From: Enteractinococcus helveticum
GTDB taxonomy: Bacteria > Actinomycetota > Actinomycetes > Actinomycetales > Micrococcaceae
Assembly: GCF_020742345.1 (NCBI RefSeq)
Contig: NZ_DYXC01000014.1
Location: forward strand, 1 to 5,641
DNA: 5,641 nucleotides
Direction: 5' to 3'
Part shown: in pieces, positions 1 to 5,505 of the stretch
How the letters are laid out: every line of letters begins with the position of its first letter
Numbering within the stretch: the stretch's first letter is position 1
Notes under the pieces: model-generated
Told to the model about the DNA's origin: nothing
Databases searched by the model: none
The model's input: only the letters and a program-made list of their open reading frames with translations
Program-made: the position numbers and the translations under genes

Positions 1-120
1 ATGCATTTGGGATCCGATGCTGATGCTGCGGACTTTGCAGTCACAACCGGTTCGATCGCAGTCACACCAGACGATACCGGTGTGCGACCGCGACGACTTG
101 TGTCCGCGAACCCACGTTGA
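1..120 (+). CDS. Possible 3' end of a rightward gene (partial, weak)
   Basis: The first reading frame is open from the window edge to a TGA at 118-120, giving about 39 residues. The middle reads like an ordinary protein tail: acidic and alanine-rich, then a stretch ending in AVTP. The ending loosely recalls the VTP near the C-terminus of SurE-type nucleotidases, but this is too short to assign a family. If real, it converges on the LuxR-type regulator gene and overlaps its last 59 bases, which is more than convergent genes usually share. An open frame of 40 codons can easily occur by chance at this base composition, and a second frame is open here too. It should be treated as a candidate only; sequence to the left of the window would settle it. 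Confidence 0.25.
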   Translation: MHLGSDADAADFAVTTGSIAVTPDDTGVRPRRLVSANPR

Positions 121-1693
121 GCTTGGTGAAAATATTCGACAAGTGCCGGGCCACAGTTTTGACCGACAGATGTAGTTCGCTGGCGATTTGAGCGTTGGTT
201 CGGCCATCGGCTACCAGGGCGATGACTTCAATCTCGCGTTGTGTGAGCCCGCCGGGACGATCATCCTCACCCAGCAATTCGGCAACGGCTTGGGCATCTA
301 TGGTGGCTCCTTGGGTTTGGAACGCATCCAAAGCAGTTCGTAGTTCAAGGTTCGCGCCGTCGTAATCACCAAGCAGTCGCAGGGCCCGGCCAATCAGTAC
401 TCGAGACCGGCCTGCTTCATATGCGGCATCCAGTTGAAGCCAGGAACCCAGCGCAGACTTTGCGGCAGTCAGTGCCTCCTGAGCATCATGGTGTGCAAGA
501 CCGACTTGGGCTGCTACGGTACTTGCCGCAGCGCGTACGGCCACACTGCCAAAGTCTTCAGCGATACCAGCAAGTTCGTCTGCGAGCGCGGAGGCCTCAT
601 CAGTGTGATTGGCAGCGTGCAGCACTTCAATACACGCCGGGATCAGTCGATGCCGAAAGATATTGCCCTGCACGGCTGCCAGCACTCGATGCACCATTGC
701 CACGGCACCAGCTACATCCCCACGACTCAAGCTAAGCTGCGCACGCCCCATTTGAACATCGCTGCCATGCGCCACGGCGGTAGCATACGCTTGGTCGGCT
801 CCGTCGAGGTCACCCATCAGGCGCAGCATATCGCCGCGCTCGATATATGCTAAGGCAACGGCAGCATGATTACCTGTGGCTTCGTATCGTTCCACGGCTC
901 GTTCGAGTTCGACTACGGCGTCGGTAAAGGCTCCGTTGAACCGCATCAGCTGGGCCCGGTGTACCGCGCACTGACCGGTGAAGGCCACCATGCCGATCTG
1001 CTGGTCGCACCAGGTGGTGAGTGCGCGGGTCCATTGGGCAGCGCGACCCCAGTCCCCGATCCACTGACACGCCTCGATCATTGAACAATAGACCTCACCG
1101 GCAAAAATTGGATCATCAACCTCGCCTGCGACAATGCCGGTCATCGCTTCATCAAGGAAACGCACGCCTTCAGCAACCTGTCCAAAAACGGTCAAGACTC
1201 GACCTTGCTGATTGAGCCCGATCGCTAACAGATTAGCATCATCAAAACGGCGAGCGTAGTCAATAATCTTTGGTGGGACCTGCGCTGCCGTTTTGAGGTC
1301 TCCCACACCAACGCGCTCGAGCATACGTGCTACCAACAGGTAGCCATGTTCGACGACGTCGTCACCAATATCTTCGAGTTGGCGTTCTCCACTGGCTAGC
1401 CAGCCACCGGCTACCGCGGTTTCCCCGCGCAGTGCCAGCAGCATTGCTAACCGAGCTGTTGCACGTATCGCAAGCAGTGGTTCATTGGCAGCTATGGCGG
1501 AGTGGTGGGCTCGCTGTAAAGCCTGAATTGCATCGTTGGAATGACCCAATAGTTCGGCGGTGTCGGCTAAGGTTATGAAATCCGTTGCCGTGAGCGCTGT
1601 GTCGTCCAGATCGGACAAGGTCTTGTAGGCAGTCAACCACTCGCGACGCTCATAAGCCTCGCGAGCACGATGCAACGCTGTGACGACGTCCAT
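62..1693 (-). CDS. LuxR-family transcriptional regulator with TPR-like N-terminal region
   Basis: A 543-residue cytoplasmic DNA-binding regulator. The C-terminus (about 481-543) is a GerE/LuxR-type helix-turn-helix: LTQREIEV at 483-490 matches the LTxRExEV signature, and the likely recognition helix begins at SVKTVARHL (510-518). The preceding 480 residues are almost all amphipathic alpha-helix with TPR-like units, for example about 43-76, 155-188, 280-308 and 430-464, which probably bind a partner protein or ligand. There is no Walker A P-loop, so this is not a MalT/LAL-type ATPase regulator, and no receiver domain with a phosphorylatable aspartate, so it is not an ordinary response regulator. 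The start fits the family, whose N-terminus commonly reads AREAYxRRxW (residues 10-19 here). No Shine-Dalgarno precedes it, but a good -10 box does, at the distance expected for a leaderless mRNA. It lies downstream of the flavoprotein gene in the same orientation, separated by a 114-base gap with a hairpin. The target and inducing signal cannot be read from sequence; control of the flavoprotein is an inference from adjacency. Confidence 0.93.
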   Translation of the reverse strand: MDVVTALHRAREAYERREWLTAYKTLSDLDDTALTATDFITLADTAELLGHSNDAIQALQRAHHSAIAANEPLLAIRATARLAMLLALRGETAVAGGWLASGERQLEDIGDDVVEHGYLLVARMLERVGVGDLKTAAQVPPKIIDYARRFDDANLLAIGLNQQGRVLTVFGQVAEGVRFLDEAMTGIVAGEVDDPIFAGEVYCSMIEACQWIGDWGRAAQWTRALTTWCDQQIGMVAFTGQCAVHRAQLMRFNGAFTDAVVELERAVERYEATGNHAAVALAYIERGDMLRLMGDLDGADQAYATAVAHGSDVQMGRAQLSLSRGDVAGAVAMVHRVLAAVQGNIFRHRLIPACIEVLHAANHTDEASALADELAGIAEDFGSVAVRAAASTVAAQVGLAHHDAQEALTAAKSALGSWLQLDAAYEAGRSRVLIGRALRLLGDYDGANLELRTALDAFQTQGATIDAQAVAELLGEDDRPGGLTQREIEVIALVADGRTNAQIASELHLSVKTVARHLSNIFTKLNVGSRTQVVAVAHRYRLV

Positions 1694-1699
1694 GACACC

Positions 1700-1705
1700 A
1701 TTCTA
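1700..1705 (-). promoter_or_regulatory. -10 box of the LuxR-type gene, positioned for leaderless transcription
   Basis: On the minus strand this reads TAGAAT, five of six matches to TATAAT. Six bases (GGTGTC) separate it from the ATG of the regulator gene, so transcription starting at the usual 7 bases past the box would begin exactly at the A of the start codon (1693). This agrees with the lack of a ribosome binding site. No good -35 hexamer is seen at 16-18 bases, which is common in actinobacterial leaderless promoters. Confidence 0.5.
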
Positions 1706-1745
1706 GTTTGCGGGGACAAAACACTGCTGGAGCCAACGTGCGCAA

Positions 1746-1785
1746 TTCCTTGCTCAACCACACCGCTGTGCCGTTGAACAAGGAA
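1746..1785 (-). terminator. Hairpin between the flavoprotein and LuxR-type genes (candidate terminator)
   Basis: A 13-base arm at 1746-1758 pairs with 1773-1785. The single non-Watson-Crick position is C/A if read on the plus strand but a G-U pair in minus-strand RNA, so the fold favours minus-strand transcripts. Inside it, CACA (1759-1762) pairs with TGTG (1767-1770) around a CCGC loop, with two unpaired bases at 1771-1772. It begins 22 bases past the flavoprotein stop codon, as expected for a terminator, but no U-tract follows on either strand. It may be a U-less terminator, an mRNA 3'-end stabiliser, or a dyad acting as an operator for the regulator promoter about 40 bases downstream. Confidence 0.55.
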
Positions 1786-1807
1786 CTCGGCAATATAAGT
1801 ATCAAGG

Positions 1808-2920
1808 TTAGGCCGCCAGAACATGAGCTTTGTTGTCCTGGATAATACGGTTGGCAAGATAGGCCGCATCGCGTCCGACGCCGCTCATCTCACCGGAGCT
1901 GAAGGCGTATTGGAAGGCCAGGCCGAGAAAATATAATCCCGGTAGTTCTTCCACAACACCCCGATATTCGACCGGCCAGCCGTGCTCAATAGGAAGCGGC
2001 AGGTCAATCCATGAGTAGTCGTGTGCCAGTCCGGTGGCCCACACGATCGAGGTGACGTCGAATGTGCGTCCGTTGGCAAGCTGCGGCAGCCCATCGGCTG
2101 AAACGCCCACAATGTGTTCTTGAAGCCACTCAACACCTCGTTCTTTGAGGTGGTGTTCTTTGACGCGTAACTGGGGTGACCCATGATGACGCAAATTGTT
2201 AAAGACTTTACGACCAATTGGCGTCCGTCTGGTCAACACGTGCTGGAAAACGAACTCGATCAGCGGGAAGGCCCTTCGCATGACACGCGACCCCCATTCA
2301 AATGGAATGTTGCCGCGAGCAGGACCCACCAACGTCGTCTTACGGTCCGTCCCAAGTTCCAGCGCCAGATCCAGCCCACTGTGCGAGGCACCAACCACCA
2401 GTACCGGACCGTCAGGTAAATCAGAGGGATGATGATAGCCAATTGAATGCAGCTGGAAGATACTCTCGGCAAGCTCATTAGCAAAGTCCGGGGTCTTTGG
2501 GTCCTGCCCGAAAGTCCCGGTAGCAATAATGACTGCGTCACAGCTGATGAGCTCGCGTTGACCTTCGCGTTCCAGTTCGACGAGGTACCCGCCGTGGGTT
2601 CCTGCGCTGAGCCGCCGAACCTGACTGTGCAATCGAACGGGTAGATCATGGGTTAGTGCGTACAGTTCCAGATAGTCTGCCATCTCGTCTTTGGTGGGAA
2701 ATGCTTCCTTATCGCCAGGAAAGTCCAAACCGTCGAGACGGTCAGCGTACGCAGGTGTGAATAATCGTAGGCTGTCGTAGCGGTCACGCCATTGGTCGCC
2801 AATCCGAGCGCTTCCTTCGAGTACGAGACATTCCACTCCCCTACGCTGCAGATGGTACGCAGCCGATAAACCAGCCTGGCCGGCGCCGATAATAACTGTA
2901 TTTACATGTTGTGTTTTCAT
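1808..2920 (-). CDS. FAD/NAD(P)-dependent monooxygenase-like flavoprotein (CzcO/COG2072 family)
   Basis: A 370-residue two-dinucleotide-binding flavoprotein. The N-terminal Rossmann motif GAGQAG (12-17) and E35 at the end of the second strand bind FAD. GDQWRDRYDSLRLFTP (41-56) is the typical conserved block of this group. ATG at 133-135 and HSxxY (158-162) follow. A second Rossmann motif GASHSG (177-182) should bind NAD(P)H. A second ATG (295-297) and the C-terminal block ending GVGRDAAYLANRI (347-359) complete the fold. The family hydroxylates or oxygenates small organic substrates, or is annotated as an oxidoreductase of unknown substrate; the substrate cannot be predicted. It is shorter than Baeyer-Villiger enzymes (usually about 500 residues or more) and lacks their full FxGxxxHxxxW fingerprint. 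The start is supported by GGGAG (2926-2930) five bases before the ATG. It is probably transcribed on its own, being bounded by hairpins at both ends. No signal peptide or membrane segment is visible, so it is cytoplasmic. Confidence 0.92.
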   Translation of the reverse strand: MKTQHVNTVIIGAGQAGLSAAYHLQRRGVECLVLEGSARIGDQWRDRYDSLRLFTPAYADRLDGLDFPGDKEAFPTKDEMADYLELYALTHDLPVRLHSQVRRLSAGTHGGYLVELEREGQRELISCDAVIIATGTFGQDPKTPDFANELAESIFQLHSIGYHHPSDLPDGPVLVVGASHSGLDLALELGTDRKTTLVGPARGNIPFEWGSRVMRRAFPLIEFVFQHVLTRRTPIGRKVFNNLRHHGSPQLRVKEHHLKERGVEWLQEHIVGVSADGLPQLANGRTFDVTSIVWATGLAHDYSWIDLPLPIEHGWPVEYRGVVEELPGLYFLGLAFQYAFSSGEMSGVGRDAAYLANRIIQDNKAHVLAA

Positions 2921-2925
2921 GACTG

Positions 2926-2930
2926 CTCCC
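2926..2930 (-). promoter_or_regulatory. Ribosome binding site of the flavoprotein gene
   Basis: The minus strand reads GGGAG followed by five bases and the ATG at 2920-2918. It supports this start; the GxGxxG motif follows at residue 12, as expected. Confidence 0.6.
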
Positions 2931-2957
2931 GAGGTTGTCTCCTATTGATCACGCTAC

Positions 2958-2979
2958 GGAAACATTCTCAAGGAAACAT
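2958..2979 (-). promoter_or_regulatory. Direct repeat ATGTTTCC in the flavoprotein promoter region
   Basis: The 8-mer ATGTTTCC occurs twice on the minus strand, at 2979-2972 and 2965-2958, exactly 14 bases apart and 38-59 bases before the start codon. The spacer contains TTGAGA, a 5/6 match to a -35 box, and ATCAAT lies 16 bases further on as a poor -10 (3/6). Tandem repeats around a -35 element fit an activator or repressor site, but no regulator can be named. The repeat may also be chance. Confidence 0.35.
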
Positions 2980-2988
2980 CGGCAAGAG

Positions 2989-3018
2989 TACCCATTTGGT
3001 CACTGCGCTGGATGGGTA
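2989..3018. promoter_or_regulatory. Inverted repeat TACCCAT-N16-ATGGGTA upstream of the flavoprotein gene
   Basis: Seven-base perfect arms (2989-2995 and 3012-3018) lie 16 bases apart, so their centres are about two helical turns apart. The dyad sits 69-98 bases upstream of the flavoprotein start and just beyond the tandem ATGTTTCC repeats. It has the geometry of a dimeric regulator site. It could instead be a weak hairpin. No known consensus is recognised. Confidence 0.3.
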
Positions 3019-3083
3019 TTCCAGGCCATCACCGCACTGGGCAAGGCGCTCACCGTGTACCCTGCCAGTTTGCCTCGCAGGCG

Positions 3084-3117
3084 AAGGCCCGCTATCGATT
3101 CAACGATAGCGGGCCTT
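3084..3117 (-). terminator. Strong hairpin terminator of the PfpI/DJ-1 gene
   Basis: A perfect 14-base-pair stem (3084-3097 with 3104-3117) closes a six-base loop (ATTCAA). The lower half is GC-rich (GGCCCGC). It starts 23 bases past the TAA of the PfpI-like gene on the minus strand and ends before the flavoprotein promoter region. Only two T residues follow the stem on either strand, so it is a stable hairpin with a minimal U-tract. Position and strength make transcription termination the best reading; it insulates the flavoprotein gene. Confidence 0.75.
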
Positions 3118-3139
3118 GCGTCAGGCAGTAGGTGAGGCA

Positions 3140-3706
3140 TTATGTGGTCTGTTGCTGATGTTTGCCCTCTGCGGCTTCCTCAATGAGTTTGGCGTTGAAC
3201 GCATCAAGATCGCCTGGGTTTCGTGAGGTTGTCAAACCATTGTCAACCACCACTTCTTTATCCACCCAGTTGGCACCGGCGTTCTTTAGGTCTATGGAGA
3301 TTTTGTCGACGCTGGTAACGGTTCGACCTTCGACCACGCCGGCGTTGATGAGCAGCCACGGCCCATGGCAAATCGATGCCACGGGCTTCTTGGCGGAGAA
3401 GAATCCGCGCACGAAGTTCAGTACATCTTCATTGGTCCGTAGCGCATCCGCATTCAGCGTCCCGCCTGGCAGAACCACGGAATCAAAATCTTCGACTTTG
3501 GCTTCACTAATGTGACGGTCCACGGTGAAGGAATCGCCGTGTTCCCAATCACCTTGCATGGCGGTGATGCTGTCTTTCTGATCGGAAACCAACACCGGAG
3601 TAGCTCCGGCTTCTTTCACTGCCTCCCAGGGTGCGGTGAGCTCCACCTGTTCGACGCCGTTGGAAGCAACAAATGCGATAGTGTGACCATTCAGGTTCTC
3701 AACCAT
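3140..3706 (-). CDS. PfpI/DJ-1 family protein (type 1 glutamine amidotransferase-like; protease or deglycase-like)
   Basis: A 188-residue cytoplasmic protein of the PfpI/YhbO branch of the DJ-1 superfamily. The nucleophile elbow is ASICHGPW (110-117) with C113 followed by H114. E19, in GVEQVEL, matches the conserved glutamate near the cysteine. PGGTLNADALR (80-90) is the conserved turn, where D87 lines up with the acidic residue that completes the triad from a neighbouring subunit in PfpI. NAGANWVDKEVVVD (142-155) and GLTTSRNPGDL (157-167) are typical C-terminal blocks. Family members have been described as proteases, chaperones, glyoxalases or deglycases; sequence alone does not choose among these, but a stress-protection role is usual. 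The start at 3706 is chosen over an upstream ATG at 3784 because a near-perfect AGGAGG precedes it and the extra 26 residues do not look like the family. It is monocistronic with a strong terminator, and divergent from the SRPBCC gene. Confidence 0.93.
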   Translation of the reverse strand: MVENLNGHTIAFVASNGVEQVELTAPWEAVKEAGATPVLVSDQKDSITAMQGDWEHGDSFTVDRHISEAKVEDFDSVVLPGGTLNADALRTNEDVLNFVRGFFSAKKPVASICHGPWLLINAGVVEGRTVTSVDKISIDLKNAGANWVDKEVVVDNGLTTSRNPGDLDAFNAKLIEEAAEGKHQQQTT

Positions 3707-3709
3707 ACG

Positions 3710-3717
3710 TCCTCCTT
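3710..3717 (-). promoter_or_regulatory. Strong Shine-Dalgarno that fixes the PfpI/DJ-1 start
   Basis: The minus strand reads AAGGAGGA, nearly a full anti-16S match, three bases before the ATG at 3706-3704. It decides this start against the longer reading frame beginning at 3784, which would place this site inside the coding sequence. Confidence 0.8.
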
Positions 3718-4008
3718 CAGATCTATGATGGGCTCCACGTTCCACACAAACAGGCCACCGCCCTGGACACAAGCCCCGTTCCACAACCGACGGTCGATCC
3801 AGGCATGTCTCTTCACCTCAGGCGATTACGCTTCCACGGCTTCCTCTACGAACCTCACATATCACCGTGCGTCAAGCGGTAACTTCCGTGGGCATCAGAG
3901 GTACTCATTTCGCTGACCGGCGGGCCAGTGACCTTATTCAACAATGTTCACGGATTCGTCGTTGATCTGATCGGTCTCGGCGGTGCGGTTTGGTGCCCAC
4001 CCGGGAAC

Positions 4009-4037
4009 TTGCTGTGAAATCATGTCTCCCCTAGACG
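4009..4037 (+). promoter_or_regulatory. Weak candidate promoter of the SRPBCC gene
   Basis: TTGCTG (4009-4014) is separated by 17 bases from TAGACG (4032-4037). The -35 is reasonable, while the -10 matches only the TA and one A of TATAAT. It would give a leader of about 22 bases containing the GGAAGAG ribosome site at 4053-4059. It is the best-spaced candidate found by eye, not a strong one. Confidence 0.22.
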
Positions 4038-4066
4038 GGGTTGGTTACCAGTGGAAGAGTGGAGCC

Positions 4067-4537
4067 ATGACGGAACAACGTATTATCAGCACTGAACGTG
4101 AAATCGCACTTCCAGCCGCCGAGATCTTCAAACTGATCGCCGATCCCTCTCGGCACCCGCAATTTGATGGTAACGACAACCTCGCCCATGCTGATCAAGG
4201 CCAACGCATCAACCGCGTCGGTCAGAGCTTCACCATGGAGCTGACCAGCGGCAAACAACGAGTCAACGAGATCGTAGAATTTGAAGAAGGCCGTGTCATT
4301 GCGTGGAAGCCAGCCCCAGTTGGTGAAGAAGCGCCCGGTCATTTATGGCGCTGGGAACTCGAACCAATAGATAATGTCACAACTTTGGTCCGTCACACCT
4401 ACGACTGGAGCCAGCTGACCGACGAAGGTCGGTTCGACCGCGCCCGAGCCAACACCAAAGAAGCGCTGGATCGGTCGGTGACCAAGCTCGCTGAAGTAGC
4501 CGAAGCCCTTGACGCCGGCGCAGAAGTCACCGACTAG
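4067..4537 (+). CDS. SRPBCC family protein (polyketide cyclase/START-like fold)
   Basis: A 156-residue soluble protein of the SRPBCC superfamily, whose helix-grip fold encloses a hydrophobic ligand pocket. The N-terminal strand and helix EREIALPAAEIFKLIADPSR (10-29) followed by HPQFDGN (30-36) is the usual opening of the group. The middle alternates strands, for example RVNEIVEFEEGRVIAWKP (65-82), and HLWRWELEP (92-100) plus TTLVRHTYDWSQL (105-117) form the typical late strands. A long C-terminal helix follows (about 124-148). Most bacterial relatives have no known ligand or activity, and none can be given here. The start at 4067 is preferred because GGAAGAG and GGAG lie just upstream and the family opening follows at once. 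In-frame ATGs at 3983 and 4022 lack ribosome sites. It appears to be a single-gene transcript, convergent with the GIY-YIG gene 53 bases on. Confidence 0.88.
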   Translation: MTEQRIISTEREIALPAAEIFKLIADPSRHPQFDGNDNLAHADQGQRINRVGQSFTMELTSGKQRVNEIVEFEEGRVIAWKPAPVGEEAPGHLWRWELEPIDNVTTLVRHTYDWSQLTDEGRFDRARANTKEALDRSVTKLAEVAEALDAGAEVTD

Positions 4538-4570
4538 GCCCAGGCGCGGATGCTGACCCGATGGCCGGTT

Positions 4571-4583
4571 GCACCGTAGGTGC
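4571..4583. terminator. Small dyad between convergent genes (weak terminator candidate)
   Basis: GCACC pairs with GGTGC around a three-base loop in the 53-base gap between the convergent SRPBCC and GIY-YIG stop codons. Its place suits a shared terminator, but the stem is only five pairs and no T-run follows on either strand. Confidence 0.22.
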
Positions 4584-4590
4584 CAGACGC

Positions 4591-5154
4591 TCAGTTCAAG
4601 CGAGCCACAGCGCGAGCCGCACGACGTCGCGCCGCGAGAGTCTTTGCGAATGGATCATTGCCCCGGCCCTGAATATTAAGAGCCAGAACCGCCTGCGCTA
4701 ACAGCTCATCTTCAACCAACCAAGGTGCATCATCGACGACATACCCTATCCGCGCGTTGTCATGTATCCAGTCTGTAAGGTGTGCTTCCTTGTCCCAAAG
4801 ATATCGACCTTTACGGAATATCAGGGTCATATCGAGCGCTTCCATAAGGAGAACGCCAAGGCTACGACGCAGTGTGGACTGCGAAGCGTTACCATTTACA
4901 TGCTGATTCAAACGCCTGCGAATATTGCCCTTCGACAAGCGCCCAGCTGCGCTTGGTTTGCGCGGAGAAATACCCACATATATCAGCTCAAAACCGTCCT
5001 GCTGCTGGTAGTTCGCTACCGGGATCTCAAGGCTTCCGGAACGAATCCACCAACCGTAGATTCCCGGCTGGGCGGGCACCACATCAATATCGCCAGGATG
5101 TGTGAACTCAACTGGAGACAGCACACGCTGGGCTGCTAAGGAGATGTTTGGCAT
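4591..5154 (-). CDS. Small standalone GIY-YIG domain protein
   Basis: A 187-residue protein with a GIY-YIG nuclease-type domain. PGIYGWW (30-36) gives the GIY half and LIYVGIS (57-63) the YIG half. NIRRRLNQH (77-85) supplies the conserved arginine and histidine region, and NASQSTLRRSLG (89-100) is typical of this actinobacterial subgroup. E148 in WLVEDELL is the likely metal-binding glutamate and N160 in LNIQG the later polar residue. The tail is rich in Arg and Ala (about 172-185). GIY-YIG domains cut DNA in UvrC and homing enzymes, but the role of this standalone form is not established; it has no extra DNA-binding domain apart from the basic tail. Rare ATA isoleucine codons make up 4 of 12 here, against 0 of 17 in the flavoprotein gene, suggesting a different history. 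The start has only a weak AGGCAG upstream. It is convergent with the SRPBCC gene. Confidence 0.82.
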   Translation of the reverse strand: MPNISLAAQRVLSPVEFTHPGDIDVVPAQPGIYGWWIRSGSLEIPVANYQQQDGFELIYVGISPRKPSAAGRLSKGNIRRRLNQHVNGNASQSTLRRSLGVLLMEALDMTLIFRKGRYLWDKEAHLTDWIHDNARIGYVVDDAPWLVEDELLAQAVLALNIQGRGNDPFAKTLAARRRAARAVARLN

Positions 5155-5181
5155 AGTTTCTGCCTATTCATGGAGCACTTA

Positions 5182-5187
5182 AAAATA
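5182..5187 (-). promoter_or_regulatory. Candidate -10 box for the GIY-YIG gene
   Basis: The minus strand reads TATTTT, four of six matches to TATAAT, in the only AT-rich patch upstream of the gene. It would give a leader of roughly 20 bases. No clear -35 hexamer lies at the right distance, although TTGTTG is seen 12 bases upstream. Confidence 0.25.
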
Positions 5188-5238
5188 CGGGTGCACTCAC
5201 AACAACCATCCAGCTCGATCGGCTGCGCCACGAATGCG

Positions 5239-5260
5239 GGTGTACATGTTTTTGTACGCC
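5239..5260. promoter_or_regulatory. Dyad GTACA-N6-TGTAC upstream of the GIY-YIG gene
   Basis: Perfect five-base arms at 5242-5246 and 5253-5257 flank a T-rich six-base centre. They extend to eight pairs (5239-5246 with 5253-5260) if one G-U pair is allowed on the plus strand. About 90 bases upstream of the GIY-YIG start, it could be an operator. No known consensus is recognised. Confidence 0.3.
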
Positions 5261-5454
5261 TAGACCGTCAGCCTTTGAGGTCGCGAACGCCAGAACGCGG
5301 CTCTAACCGACGGCAACGCCCTAAGGTGTGCCGACGTCAGTTCATTCGCTACGGCCCCTGCCCATCAGGATGTAACGCAATGATCTGACCAGCTGCTATC
5401 TTCAGTTTGTTTGGGGTTTCGAAGAGTCACGCGATCGTTTGTTGTCATGTGGGA

Positions 5455-5489
5455 ATGCCAGTGAGCCTGGCATCCGCAACAGGATTGCG
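5455..5489 (-). terminator. Hairpin pair downstream of the OsmC-like gene
   Basis: ATGCCAG (5455-5461) pairs perfectly with CTGGCAT (5467-5473) around a five-base loop, with two more GC pairs possible past a bulge. A smaller hairpin, CGCAA (5475-5479) with TTGCG (5485-5489), lies between it and the gene. They start 17 bases past the stop codon on the minus strand. No U-tract follows, so termination is likely from position but not certain. Confidence 0.45.
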
Positions 5490-5505
5490 ATCTCTCGTGT
5501 ACGGA

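Larger units (their letters stand above)
3707..4066. other. Divergent intergenic region between the PfpI/DJ-1 and SRPBCC genes
   Basis: About 360 bases with no convincing gene. The plus-strand frame running through it yields a Ser/Thr/His-rich, low-complexity translation that is mostly antisense to the PfpI-like gene. The stretch should hold both divergent promoters. The 9-mer CGTTCCACA (plus strand) occurs twice, at 3738-3746 and 3777-3785, 39 bases apart, on the PfpI side. On the SRPBCC side lie a short GGGG/CCCC hairpin (4028-4031 with 4037-4040) and the 9-base dyad TGGTTACCA (4042-4050). No RNA gene was recognised. Confidence 0.5.
5155..5505. other. Intergenic stretch between the GIY-YIG and OsmC-like genes
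   Basis: About 350 bases without a convincing gene. A plus-strand frame of 72 codons (5170-5388) translates to a Gln/Arg/Ser-rich sequence with no recognisable fold or ribosome site and is discounted. The GTACA/TGTAC dyad at 5242-5257 and the hairpins at 5455-5489 are the only structures noted. No tRNA cloverleaf or T-loop was found. Confidence 0.5.

Noticed and set aside
421..853. Plus-strand open frames of 104 and 139 codons inside the regulator gene
   Set aside because: They are antisense to a well-supported LuxR-type gene, have no ribosome sites, and their translations are Cys/His/Gln-rich without recognisable motifs.
2183..2649. Several open frames on both strands overlapping the flavoprotein gene
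   Set aside because: The flavoprotein frame carries all the family motifs across this stretch. The others are shadows with Arg/Ser/Thr-rich translations.
3707..3784. Upstream extension of the PfpI/DJ-1 protein by 26 residues
   Set aside because: The extension is Arg/Gly/Cys-rich and unlike the family, and the AGGAGG site at 3711-3716 clearly marks the downstream start.
3512..3916. Plus-strand frame of 134 codons across the PfpI gene and divergent region
   Set aside because: The first half is antisense to the PfpI-like gene and the rest is low-complexity with no ribosome site or motif.
4028..4040. CCCC/GGGG mini-hairpin before the SRPBCC gene as a riboswitch or attenuator
   Set aside because: Only four pairs, overlapping a possible -10 element, with no alternative fold or leader peptide.
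5170..5388. Plus-strand frame of 72 codons in the gene-poor stretch
   Set aside because: No ribosome site, no recognisable fold, and composition typical of translated noncoding DNA.
5411..5445. GGGGTTTCGAA resembling a tRNA T-loop
   Set aside because: No matching acceptor, D or anticodon stems could be folded around it on either strand.
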